A DNA stretch of 64,000 nucleotides from positions 4,040,001 through 4,104,000 of the forward strand of contig CP114500.1 of the NCBI GenBank assembly GCA_027186245.1. The letters run 5' to 3'. The position numbers and the translations under genes are program-made. The notes under the pieces are model-generated. The model had not been told where the DNA came from. It made no database searches and saw only the letters and a list, made by a program, of their open reading frames with translations. This document shows positions 12,744-23,827 of the stretch, piece after piece (the stretch's first letter is position 1; each line of letters begins with the position of its first letter). This DNA comes from Coriaria nepalensis. Lineage: Eukaryota; Streptophyta; Magnoliopsida; Cucurbitales; Coriariaceae.

Positions 12744-13048
12744 GAAAGAAAAACTGTATTAATTGATAAAGTTTTGAATGAAAATTTTTACATAGATGGA
12801 AGGCTTTCAAAGTCTACTTTCCACCAAAAATCGGAGTTCGTATGAAGATGTTACGACGACTTTATGACACAGTGCACAACAGCAAACAGAAAAACGCTCC
12901 TGCGCACTGTGTTGTAAAGTCGCCATAACTTCTTCATACGAGTTCTGATTTCAATCCGTCAACTGTGATGGAAAGTAGACTTTGAAAACTTTCTAGATGT
13001 GTAAAATTTTTCATCGAAAACTTTATCCATTAATGCTGTTTTTTCTAG
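12744..13048. repeat. Foldback: 130-base imperfect inverted repeat
   Basis: The left arm, 12744-12876, is matched in reverse complement by the right arm, 12902-13048, around a loop of about 25 bases. Shared blocks include AAAGTCTACTTTCCA, CTCGTATGAAGA and GACTTTACAACACAGTGCG (with small changes). The two arms differ by scattered substitutions and a short indel, so the duplication is not new. Each arm also holds a short open frame with a similar translation, a by-product of the repeat. It lies just outside the FAR1-like relic. It could be a foldback transposon or a MITE remnant; target-site duplications were not established. Confidence 0.75.
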
Positions 13049-13171
13049 CAAATATCCAGAACCAACATCGTTGAAGGTATAACCTCGTCCGTGAGAGAAG
13101 GGATTTACATGCCAGCGCTGGACTCTTCGCCTTAGGATTTCTGGTTTTCTTCTATGAGGGACGAGAGTCAT

Positions 13172-13824
13172 GGTGAAGGAAAAGGGAGAAGAAGTTGTAT
13201 CGTTAGAAAGAAGAAGGACAGAAGAGGGAAAGATAATTGAATGAGATGTATAACGGGGACAGAAATGATTACACGGCCAAAAAGTATTGATTCGAGTAGA
13301 AAGAAAATCTCTTTTTTAATTCAATTCTCACCAAAACAAAAACCCAATTAATTAGTGGGGAAAAAAAAAAAACGAACTCAACAAGTAAAAAATTTCCTAA
13401 TCACATCCAAACACATCCTTACAGTGAAAAACTGGGGGCGCAAATTAAACAACTCCTCAAACCCACCTAGAGCCGTATGTATACGTATATATACTCGTTA
13501 TTACACCTCAAAGAGTTGGTGAAAAGAGAGATTTCACCCAAAAAAAAATTCCTCTCTCTAGGTTTTGTCATTTTATTCTTCCAAAGCGGCCAGTTCACTC
13601 CTCCAGTTTTTTTCCATCGGACTCAATCCTCTGCCTTTTCCCCTTCAAATAGAATCTTTCAAAAAAAATTGTTCTCCGTCGATCTCAGCTAGATCGTATC
13701 TTTTCTTTCCCTCGAATTTTTCCTCATGCCCATTTGCCACCTGCCCACTTGCCCAAAATCCCTTATTTTTTCATTGCCAACATACAATTTTTTTTATTTA
13801 TTGTTTTGAACAATTTTTTGATAA
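13172..13824 (+). promoter_or_regulatory. Promoter and 5' leader region of the BT1-type carrier
   Basis: A TATATATA sequence at 13486-13493 lies about 335 bases upstream of the coding start. The following sequence is CT-rich, as is usual in plant leaders. There is no separate gene. Confidence 0.35.
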
Positions 13825-15614
13825 ATGGGTAAGAGAGAAGGAGAGATTCAACCCTTCGATGATAAAAAAGACGTCTTTTTCTCAGTCTGTGATTTGGGTT
13901 CGCAATGGAATCTCCTTGAAGAAGGTAACAATTTCAGTTTCAATTTCAATCCAGTAGGATGCGGATTATTCGCTAGTGTAGGTCAACAGATTGGAATGGG
14001 GATAGGAATTTCCCCAAATCCTCCTCCTTCAAACCCTAGAACCGATTTATTTGTAAAATATGTGGACGTTTCTCAAGAGGGAGAAGAATCGGAATCGTCA
14101 TATCTGAAGAAAAGAAAGAAGGGAGGAGGAGGGGGTGGGCTTAAATTGAAGGTTAAGGTCCAGAATCCATCTCTAAGGAGGCTTATAAGTGGGGCCATAG
14201 CAGGGGCTGTTTCTAGAACATGCGTGGCTCCATTAGAGACTATAAGGACTCACTTGATGGTTGGAAGCAGTGGGCATTCTAGTACTGAGGTCTTCAATAA
14301 TATCATGAAGAATGATGGCTGGAAGGGCTTGTTTAGGGGAAATCTCGTCAATGTCATCCGGGTCGCTCCGAGCAAGGCCATTGAGGTACACTTGAGAAGC
14401 TCTATCATCTCTTTGCCTTGTTTGTGCTTAGTCATAGGCTGTTTTTGCTCATTGAGTCTGTTAGATTAAGTTATCTGGATTTTGTACTCTAAACTGCATG
14501 CATTGAGATTTTAAGACCCAATTTAGAATATTGGGTTCAACCATGATCTGTATGCTTAAATTCTGTTGAAAAGCATTATTGATAGAAAAATCAAGCAGTG
14601 GGCATTCTACTACTTTGGTCTTCAGTTGTTCTTGTCAATCAACTACACACAAAATGATGTTCTACTCCCTAACGGCTTGATTTTTTTGAGCTGTATAGTC
14701 TCTTTAGATTAGCTCGTAGCCAATATGTATTGTCCGTATATCAGTCCATTACTCTTCTAATTTTTTTCTTTTCGTAAAAGACTTGGTTTAAAGCTAGAAT
14801 CTTTCGACCCCTCCCCTTCAAAATAGAAGATGGTTATTTAGCATAAATTTTTTCATAAATGCCTAAAAAAATTATACACTATTCTTTGCAGCTCTTTGCT
14901 TATGACACAGTCAATAAGAACTTATCACCAAAGCCTGGAGAACAACCCAAAATCCCAATCCCCGCCTCATTAGTAGCTGGAGCCTGTGCTGGAGTCAGCT
15001 CAACACTCTGCACTTACCCCCTTGAATTACTCAAGACCCGTTTAACCATCCAGGTACGTAACAAAAAAAAAATGGAAAAAAAACCCAAAATTACATTCCT
15101 ACCCTTTGTTTCAAATCTTACCCACTTCTCTTTTTGGCAGGGAGATGTTTACAATGGTTTGTTAGATGCATTTGTAAAGATCGTTCGAGAGGAAGGGCCA
15201 GGCGAGCTTTACCGAGGACTGGCTCCGAGCCTGATAGGGGTGATCCCTTATGCTGCCACAAACTACTATGCTTATGACACTTTAAGAAAAGCTTATAGGA
15301 AAATTTTTAAGCAAGAGAAGATTGGAAATGTAGAGACACTATTGATTGGATCGGCTGCTGGGGCCATTTCGAGCACTGCTACTTTCCCTCTTGAGGTTGC
15401 TCGGAAACATATGCAGGTGGGTGCTCTTAGTGGAAGACAGGTTTATAAGAATGTTGTTCATGCCCTTGCGAGCATTTTAGAGCAAGAAGGTGTTGCAGGC
15501 TTGTATAAAGGGCTCGGGCCGAGCTGCTTGAAGTTGGTCCCGGCTGCTGGGATCTCTTTCATGTGCTATGAAGCCTGTAAGAAGATACTGGTAGAGGAAG
15601 ATGACGACGAATAG
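13825..15614 (+). CDS. BT1: Adenine nucleotide transporter BT1-like (mitochondrial carrier family)
   Basis: A six-helix carrier of the Brittle-1 group, which moves adenine nucleotides (or ADP-glucose in cereal endosperm) across plastid and/or mitochondrial inner membranes. Three exons, 13825-14385, 14892-15053 and 15141-15614, all in phase 0, encode 398 residues. The three carrier signatures are clear: PLETIR (residues 136-141), PLELLK (230-235) and PLEVAR (324-329). Each is followed by the G-rich half of the repeat, such as GLFRGNLVNVIRVAPSKAIE. The N-terminal 110 residues are a non-carrier extension with a poly-Gly/Lys stretch, usual for BT1 proteins. The C terminus is acidic (EEDDDE). Start choice: the first ATG in the long open frame. 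Intron 1 is about 500 bases with a good TTTGCAG acceptor. The subcellular site cannot be decided from sequence alone. Confidence 0.93.
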
Positions 15615-16295
15615 GCAGAATTTAATAGTTTGGCGGAGGATTAGATATTTGACCGGATTAATTTTTAGTTTTTGTTTTTTTGTTCTTTTTGGGTTATGGA
15701 TTCTTCCTTTTCTTCTTTCTCCTCAATTAAGCTGAGGAACCTTTTTCGGGTGGTTAGAGCTGAAAGTTTTGATAACGGTCGGATGGGTTTTTAGTTTATT
15801 GATAGCAGAGGTTAATAATGTTCCAAACAGTGCAATGGTGGTTGGGAACGTTCTAGTCAACCATGAAGGATGGAATTATTTATAGAAAATTTTGAGCCAT
15901 GAATGAATTCTCTTACCAATTTACTTCACTTCAGAGAGCTTTTTGCAGCTTTTTGCATGTTGTAACGTTACAAGTATGATAATATACAGTTTTATTGTTC
16001 TGAAATAGTTTGACAAATAAAATCGAAGGACTCAGTCTTGAATTTCCACTTTTCATATCTTTTCTCTCTTTCAATTATGAAACCCATAACAGAAGGAAGC
16101 TGATCAAACACTAGAATGAACCATGTAAACTAAATGGACTTCTAAGATAAAGGAACGTAATTTACAGAAAGTTTTGGAAAGGCGATGATACAAGACTAAT
16201 CTCCCATGACATTAATCGCATAAACAAAGCCCTCCGAGAAACCCAACATAAGGTGGTACTAAAAAGTAAGAACCCTAAACAGATTTCAACAGATT
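15615..16295. other. Convergent intergenic region with 3' UTRs of BT1 and the Alba gene
   Basis: The sequence is T-rich and then AT-rich, with an AATAAA-like signal near 16017. There is no gene. The minus-strand Alba gene ends at 16296. Confidence 0.45.
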
Positions 16296-17751
16296 TCAAC
16301 TCTGTGCTTCGTAATCATTGGCTTCTTCTGAAGCAGCAACAGCCATCAACTCATCAAACTTTTGTGACTTCCCAAGCAATATCTCAATCTGTAAGAACAA
16401 ACGAAATTAACAGATGAAACCGTGAAGGGAAATCCTACAATCCTGAAAAAAATATTTAACATCATAGTTCTGGTTAAAATTAAATGAATCACATTTCGAG
16501 CTCCACCCATCTTCGGCAGGTGAACAACTAGGGGTCTGGAACCATACTCAATGAAAGAAGCCTAACTACTTGAATTAGTAGAACATTTACACAATCAGCG
16601 GTTCATTGTATGATGGCAACTGATACAACTGATAACATTTCACTCGAAGCACAAGCTCAAGATGTTTTAAATACTTATTTGAATAGGAATTCCAGAGAAC
16701 AGCAAATTTATAATGCATCAAGATGTATAGATGCCCTTTCAACTTTACAACATTATGTCTGATGCATAATGAAGGTTTAAATCCTAAGTTTTATTTGCTT
16801 CACATCACTTCAGTATCTTATAGCAACAAGGTTGCATTCATGGTACCTATCATTCCATATCACCAAAAACCTACCTTTGCTTTTTGAATCGGTCTCCCTC
16901 CTGCATCCTCCCTCATATCGATAGTATCAGTCGTAATCTCTGTATAAAACGACATAGAGCAAAAAAGTAAGATAGAGGTCTCAAATTTCGTAAGGAAGAA
17001 ATGGGTACTCTGAAAGTCTGACGGATGTAAGAGCCATACTCTTTTCAACAGCCAGTCCATTGTTCTTCAGAATCTCCGCAACAGTAATAACAGTGGCAAT
17101 GGCTGCAGATATCATACAAATCCAATACTAAATAAAAAGCAACCAAAAGTTACGACAAGAAAAGAGAGAAAAAAAACCTGGACTCCAAACACTAGACATC
17201 AGGCGATGTGAACATGCGTTTACTTATGAGATCTTAATCTATACTTCAATAAGTACATTACATCACTATACATGAGAGAAGTAATATGTATTGTATTTCT
17301 AGCAGAGTGCATCAAATTGTTAAACAGTCTGAAATATAGGTGAAGATAAACAAATTAGTAATTCCCATCCCAAGAGCAGATAATCCCACCTCACTGTGCA
17401 GCTGTGTACCGCTGCAAATATTACAAAGAAAAAACACCTAATGAAAAGAAAAACTAGATCACAGAAAATAAAGATAAATGCACCAGTATATGGGATTTAA
17501 AGGAGTCCACAGACTACAGAATCAGAAGCAGGAATCAAGATAATATCACGGAGATGATATTTTCTCAGAAAACAAACAGAGAGCAGAGATGAAACTTGAA
17601 CAGCGAATGGAAGATAAAAAGTTACCTCGGCGAGATTAACATAGAAGAAGAGGGGTTTCTTAGTGTTAGAAACTTGGATTCGATTCCTCATGAGGTTTGA
17701 AGAGGAGTCAATTATGTTCATCTTGTTCACTCCCTCTGTGATTACCTCCAT
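16296..17751 (-). CDS. Alba-family DNA/RNA-binding protein, exon 2 apparently damaged
   Basis: Alba proteins bind RNA and DNA, often at R-loops or in ribonucleoprotein particles. Recognised pieces: exon 1, 17751-17626 (NRIQVSNTKKPLFFYVNLAE); exon 2, about 17411-17365 (QLHSEVGLSALGMG); exon 3, 17102-17040 (AIATVITVAEILKNNGLAVEK); exon 4, 16939-16875 (TIDMREDAGGRPIQKAK); exon 5, 16388-16296 (IEILLGKSQKFDELMAVAA and a short tail). Exons 3 to 5 join in frame. Exon 2 does not: from its natural TTTGCAG acceptor it is 47 bases instead of the 49 needed, breaking the frame after RY. Its expected donor reads GA instead of GT. An internal CACAG acceptor would restore the frame at the cost of about five residues, but not the donor. 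Either the gene is a recent pseudogene, it is spliced unusually, or the sequence has local errors. Confidence 0.7.
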
Positions 17752-18299
17752 TTGTTTTCTTTTATCGTTTCCCTTTCTTCTTCTTCTATCTCGGTCTCTC
17801 TCTCGCTGCTTTCTGCGTTCTCATAGAGATGAAAATCCAAAAACCCTAAACCCGCGAAAGCAAAATATGCGCTAAAACCCTTGATCAGCACTGTTTACAA
17901 TCGAAGCGAAAACAACAGGAAAATGGTGCAACGATGTCGTTTCAGCGGGGTTTTAGGAAATTCGATCCCTCAAATCTCATCCGTTGGTTAGCTTTATGGA
18001 TTCAAACTTCTCACTATTTTAATTTTGTTTTCAAATGTTTCAAATATACTTAAGAGAAAAATAAAATATGGAGAAGCTCTATCCTAATCTATATAAGAAA
18101 TAGGAAATAGTAATTTTTAAATATAAATAAAATTATAAATATTATAAAATGAAATTATAAATTTGTAAATTAAATTAATGAAAATGGAATTATGAGGTTT
18201 GTGAATTTTTATAATATCCTCGAAACAGATTCATCTCATATATTGTTTGTCTCCCATGATATAACGAAATGAAAAATACTTAGTTAAAACATCAAATAT
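17752..18299. other. Upstream region of the Alba gene
   Basis: A CT-rich leader-like stretch at 17755-17815 and an AAACCCTAAA telo-box-like sequence near 17840 lie just upstream of the Alba start, as in many plant genes linked to RNA binding or translation. Beyond 18000 the sequence is AT-rich with no gene. Confidence 0.4.
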
Positions 18300-19739
18300 T
18301 TTTGGCGAACTCTCAAACCACTAAATATTATTACTCTTAAACTTAGAACTCTAGAGAGACCGATCAGTCATATTAGTGCATATTAATCTGTCAGTTTTAT
18401 AAATTAATTATGAATTTAATTAGTCATATTAATTCATATTAATCTATATTAATTAGCTAAATTAATTTTTGAAGAAACTAAAAATTTAATTTTCCATTCA
18501 ATTCAAAATTCTCTAACTATCTCTCACTCGAATGAAAATTGACGGATCATAAAACGGTTAATTTTGAAATTAAAACATTTTTGACATGGTGATAGCCTTC
18601 AACGAATCGAAATCTTCATAGAATATGTTGGTATTATCCTTTGAACCTTTTCTTATGAAAGTATATTGACTGATCAGTAAATGCGATATCCTTAAACTAT
18701 TTTTCCATTCATGTAAATGATAACATACTTCACATATGAGTCTTTCCTGATATAATTGAGTTCTCACTGTTATGTTTTTTTTTTGCCTTAAACATTTGTC
18801 TGGTTATGCAAGAGTTAGAAAGAATTAAGTTCACGCTAATTCCCTTAGAAGCGGCCTCACTTCTCACACACATAGGTGATTCTTAACAAGAGTAACCCAT
18901 TTTAATATACTAGGATTTCCCAATGCTTAAGAATCATTAAAAGCATAACTTATAATTTCTCGTACGACATCACTGTTTCATCATAGGAATAGATAGGAGG
19001 AGAACCCCCACAGTGATCGAATTAAGTCTTTATACAATTAGGTTATCCCTTTAAACTTAGATCTTGAGATCTTCAGTAAACTAGGTTGGGTTTCTATTAT
19101 ATTGACTTATTCTTTTATGAGCTTTAGTCTCATTCCCCTTGATGATTTCTCAACTAACTCTCTATTTAACTTTTTAATTAGCAGTTCTGCAACTTTATCC
19201 ATGAATAATTCTAATTGAGAGTAATTTATTAAAACTTTCCCAGATAGCTTCCTTTAAGTTTTAATATTCATTTTCTAACAAGAAAATTTTGGACCATAAG
19301 ATTTTATGTCCTAGCTCTTTTATCAAATCAAGATTTAATCAACCTCTTATTTATTTTCTTGTTCTTGAGTATGATAAACATTAGAGTTCGTTTATACTTT
19401 GTTTGTTTTGAACCTTCTCATAAATATATGTTCAAGGAGAACATATCTCATCTTATGGATTAAACCAATAAGTTTTACATTCATTTTAAACAATGACCTC
19501 ATTTATTTTCTCAAGTGAAAATTTAGTATATGATCCAAGTTAATTATTCTACGCATAGAATCATAATTATTATATTATAATCTAACATGCTATAGATTAT
19601 AAAGACACAAACAACTAATAAAATAGCTAACTTTATTTTATTAATTTATCAAAAGATTATTACATTTCATTTAGCTTAGAAGCTCATCCAACAACTTTTT
19701 CCACTCTTAAACAAAATCAACTAAGCGGAGAGATCAAGG
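18300..19739 (-). mobile_element. AT-rich non-coding DNA, possibly part of the adjacent copia relic
   Basis: No coding potential is visible. The interval directly follows the end of the gag relic on the minus strand and contains repeated phrases such as CAGTCATATTA and CATATTAATCT around 18366-18450. It may be the untranslated part or LTR of the same element. No LTR ends were established. Confidence 0.3.
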
Positions 19740-20640
19740 TCTAAGACATCTTGAACAATGTCTTCCACCATATTCATTTATTGGCTTGATTTCGTCTTTG
19801 GGATACTACAATTTGAAGCTCTGTGACCCATCTTATCACAGTTGAAGCAGTTCCCTCAAAACTTACTTTGCTTCTTTGAGATTCCTTATTTTGATCCCAA
19901 CTTAGACCATTTGTTAGTTCTTTTGGAACCTTGACCATATTCCACAACATTAGCCTTTGCCTCATGTTGAATAACCTCTTTCTTATCGAAATTTTGATTT
20001 TCTTCTTTGATTTGAAGTCGAACAACCAAAATTTTGATATTCATTCCTTTTGCTTACGCTTAAGTTAGTTTTTGAAATCCCTTCATCCGAGAGGAAGCTT
20101 CTCAATAATAGCAACTACTTGGAAGGTTTCACTTAAAGTCACATCCCTTCGGCATGAATCTCATGCAAAATTACTTGAAATTACTGAACCCGAATGACTA
20201 CAGTCTTAGAATCTACCATTTTATAGTCAAAGAACTGGCCTACAATAGCCTTCTTGGTAACGACATCCTCGGTTTTATATTTATGGTCTAAGGCATTTCA
20301 TAGTTCCTTCGCCATTTTCTTTGTACTATACACAGAGTACATAGAGTCGATCAAACTATTTATTATATAATTCCGACATAGAAAGTCAGAATGATTCCAT
20401 GTATCAACAATACTGACTGCTTGGATATCGTGCTCATCATCTTTGAGCACATGAGTACTTTCCCTTAAGAATCTCACAAGATTTAGTATAGTCAGGTAGA
20501 ACATCTCTTGCTGCCACTTTTTGAAATTATGTCCATTGAATTTCTTAGATTTCTCACTATGGTTCATAGGAAGAACCACAAAATAAATGACTCGAGTGAT
20601 AAAAGAGGTCATCTCGATAGGAGCTTGTCGGCTACTTTCA
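19740..20640 (-). mobile_element. Ty1/copia gag relic
   Basis: On the minus strand 20612-20298 encodes a gag-type segment: HSEKSKKFNGHNFKKWQQEM, then SDFLCRNYIINSLIDSMYSVY and TKKMAKEL. This is typical of copia polyproteins of the UBN2 gag type. Near 19860-19800 a zinc knuckle is readable as CFNCDKMGHRASNC (CX2CX4HX4C), preceded by an in-frame stop. A short MVEDIVQDVLDLDLSA follows, where the protease region would begin, and then the element ends. There are no integrase or reverse transcriptase sequences, so this is a truncated, dead copy. Confidence 0.75.
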
Positions 20641-21864
20641 GATTCTATTTATGAAATTACACAAACATAGATATGAATATCCTATTAACTAAATAGTTAT
20701 AAATCATAAACACTCGTAAAGAATAAACCGTAAACAAAAAAAAAAAAAAAGTTTCAAAGCCATTATATTTTGAAATTACATATAGGAATTAATTTTTGAA
20801 AGCCATCTATTTCAATTTCAAAACATTTTTATTAATAGTTAATCCTTACAAGATAATAATCATGTCATAAATATTCCAAGATAATAATATAATTATAATT
20901 ATTAATTATGCATCAATTAATCACATTAATAATCATAATATATTAAAATAAATTCAGTTCATGATTTTAATTAAAATGTTATAATTAAAATATTAATTAA
21001 TTTTTATTACATATAATTAATTCCAACCAATTTATATAATTATAATTCAAGATATAAAATGTTTCAATTGTAATATAAACACAATATATTCAATTGTTAA
21101 TATATTAGCATTTTTTAACGTATCAATTAAAAACTATTTTTTACTGTATCATTCCGAATAAGTGTTTGAATTAATATATAAACTCAATTACGTTTGGCGT
21201 TGACAATCAAAGAAGGATGCATTAGAAGGTTGGTGAGAGAGACAAAGTAGATTGATAAAAAAATAATTTAAAATTATGAAATGGGTTAAAGAGTGTAAAA
21301 TAAAATTTTGGGGCTATAAATATAAAAAAATAAATTATATGAAGTTAAAAAAGAATTTAAAAAATATGAAAAAAAAAGGGGAAATCTAATATTTTTATAA
21401 TGTATGTTAATGAAACGTAATAATTTAAATGAAATATTTTAAACATAAAGATAATTTAAGGAATAAATCTAAATATGATTTTTCTTCTCTAAATTAGATT
21501 ACTTATTTATAATAATAGTATTAAAAACTTAAACGCAGTGCATTTTGAATTCATAAATTTCATGTCGGTTAATCAATCGGTCGATTTGCCGATCGATTAA
21601 TTTATCCAGATTACTTTCACCCAACTGTTTCACTTTTTTCAATCGATTAACGATCCATTCCCTATTAAACTCTGCCAACTCGTATACTAATAAATATTCG
21701 GTACACTTCGGAACAATCCATTAAAGAATTGAGTACTTACGAAGTAGGACCAGCCCCTTTTAATTTCAATATCCATCTATTCGCATATTAATTCTAACCT
21801 TAGCTTATAATTGATCTTGATATATTCTAGTGAACAACTACAATACAACTCTGGCACCATATCA
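20641..21864. other. AT-rich intergenic sequence downstream of HY5
   Basis: Very AT-rich with short ATTA-type repeats. No gene, RNA or clear element ends are visible. The part nearest 21865 is the 3' UTR side of HY5. Confidence 0.5.
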
Positions 21865-21994
21865 CTAGTCCGAATTCCGACCTTTCTTGCTCGCCGTCGT
21901 GTTCTTCAAAATCTGCGCATCAATTATGAAGAAGATTGAGAATTCAAGTCAAATTTTGATATGTGTAATGCATGCATGAAATTGGATGGTCATG

Positions 21995-22027
<33 letters not shown>

Positions 22028-22856
22028 TGTATGGAGTTTGTCCTGACATACATGTCTTAGCATCTGATTCTCATTCTGCAAAGTGGACAGCTTTTCTTCA
22101 AGCTCCGAATTCTTCTTCTCCAGTTCCTTCATCTTCAATTCCAAGTCATTCAAATACGCCTTTTTCCTCTCCCTCGCTTGCTGCGCTGATACTCTGTTTC
22201 TCAGCAACCTTTTTAATTTTTTTTATCCCCGCCATTTTTGTGAACGGAAAAGCAAGATTATTACCGAATTAACATCGCTAATTGAGAAGAGGAAAAAAAG
22301 GGAAGAACTATAAAATTCTTCAACTGACCTCTTGAGTCTCTTACTCTCTTTGTCCGCCGTGCTTCTTCCTCTCTTCCTCTGACCTTCTCGTGACGCCTGA
22401 GCTCGATCTCGACCGGCAACTGAACCGGAGTCTCTGCCAAAGGCTGAGGTTCCGGCAGATTCACCGCCTATCTCCGGAACTCTCCGGATCTCTTCGTCAC
22501 TCTCCATACCTATCTTTTTTTCAAAATTTAATTTCATTAAATACACTTCCGTTTCCAGATATAAGTACAATATTTCTCGGAAAAACCGATTCTCAGGAAA
22601 AAAAAAGGAATGCTATAACTTTTCCAGACACAAATTATTCAGTAAGAATAAACAAACATCGATCAAATCCAAGTCTTTTCAGCCGATCTGACCACATCTA
22701 GCAGCTAATTACTTGTACTATTTTAGAAGCAGAAATGAAATGAGGTATCGAAATCAGACCTTCTTTCATTTCAAGGTGAAGAGCAGAGCTTGAGGATCTC
22801 TCACTGCTTGAAGGCAAAGAACTAGCACCGATCGAACTCGTTCCTTGATCTTGCAT
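21865..22856 (-). CDS. HY5: bZIP transcription factor HY5-like
   Basis: HY5 promotes photomorphogenesis: it binds ACGT-containing boxes in the nucleus and is degraded through COP1 in the dark. Four exons, 22856-22760, 22509-22329, 22208-22052 and 21912-21865, encode 160 residues (Arabidopsis HY5 has 168). The COP1-interaction motif [11 protein letters not shown] is at residues 35-45, with the Val-Pro pair intact. The basic region ([20 protein letters not shown]) starts near residue 93 and is followed by a leucine zipper ending NENQMLRH at 145. The last exon gives [15 protein letters not shown], shorter and unlike the Gly/Ser-rich tail of Arabidopsis HY5. Since the N-terminal COP1 motif is present and the HYH-type ending is absent, HY5 is preferred to HYH. 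Intron 3 holds a GTAT microsatellite immediately after the donor. Confidence 0.93.
21996..22033. repeat. GTAT microsatellite in HY5 intron 3
   Basis: About nine GTAT units in a row lie within the last intron of the minus-strand HY5 gene, some 20 bases from the splice donor. They are probably length-variable. Confidence 0.85.
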
Positions 22857-23209
22857 TTCGTCGAGGTAGACAGCGACGGAGAGAATTCGTCGCCGGTAAG
22901 AGAAAAAGAGCGGGGCATTAATGTTTAGTTACAGCAGAGAAAGCTGGAGTACAGAATTTAGATCTGGCCGGTTTTAAATTCATTTGATCTAACCGTCAGG
23001 TAAAGGGTGAGCGTGGACAGATAGGAGCCAATGAAAAAGGAGGTAGATCAAAGGTTATAATAGTGGAACCGTGTAAGTACACGATCCGTTGGATTGAGGT
23101 TTCGATCGGACGGATGATCAACTGCCTCTGAAAACAACACGTAGTTTTTATTTTTTTGAACAGACGACATGTCATCTTGTTTCTTGGATGACATGGACTA
23201 CTAATGAAA

Positions 23210-23270
23210 GAAGAAACGTCGTTATGGACTAATGACAGAAACGTCGTCTAGACCGACACGTCGTTAATCA
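23210..23270. promoter_or_regulatory. Triple ACGTCGT cluster in the HY5 upstream region
   Basis: ACGTCGT occurs at 23216-23222, 23241-23247 and 23258-23264, roughly 360-410 bases upstream of the HY5 start. The last lies within CACGTC, a hybrid C/G-box core of the kind bound by HY5-type bZIP proteins. HY5 is known in Arabidopsis to bind its own promoter. Autoregulation here is an inference. Confidence 0.4.
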
Positions 23271-23827
23271 GTTAACCAGGTGCGAGATCAGTTGGGGATC
23301 TGAAAGCAGTAGGGTGTGTTTGTTATAACCTGATTCAAAAATTGATATTTAAAAACGTGTTTATGTGTCAGGTTTTATTATTATTTTGTCTGACACATGT
23401 TTTCAGTTTTTTAATTAGAAAATGTGTTTGGTTCAGTAAAAAATAAAACGGGTTAATAATGTCATTTCCGTTTGGTTAAAAAAAAAAAAAAAGTTTTAAT
23501 TTTGCATTTTAGAAGTGCTCTTGTACCTCCACTTGTTTCATAATATGTATTTAGCTTACATTTTCAATAGTACGTGTCAACATGGTATCTTTTGCATGCA
23601 GTTAATGTAAACAAAATGGCTTTGGAATGTGTGCATGGCACTTTGACATAACATCAATATTATTGATCACATTGTGATAGAATATTAAAATAAGAGACTT
23701 TCAATTCATACATATTTGTTCAATACAATTCATGCATATCACATAAATATTCAATATTTATAAATAAAAATCAAAGCACGTAATCCTTATTTTATTTAAA
23801 GTTTCAAAATAAACAAATTTTTCTATT
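23271..23827. other. Intergenic DNA between HY5 and a Harbinger relic
   Basis: No gene seen. There is an A run near 23480 and otherwise AT-rich sequence. The left end of the Harbinger element may fall here but was not located. Confidence 0.4.

Noticed and set aside
12624..13171. Two short open frames with similar proteins on opposite strands
   Set aside because: They are the two arms of the foldback repeat, not genes.
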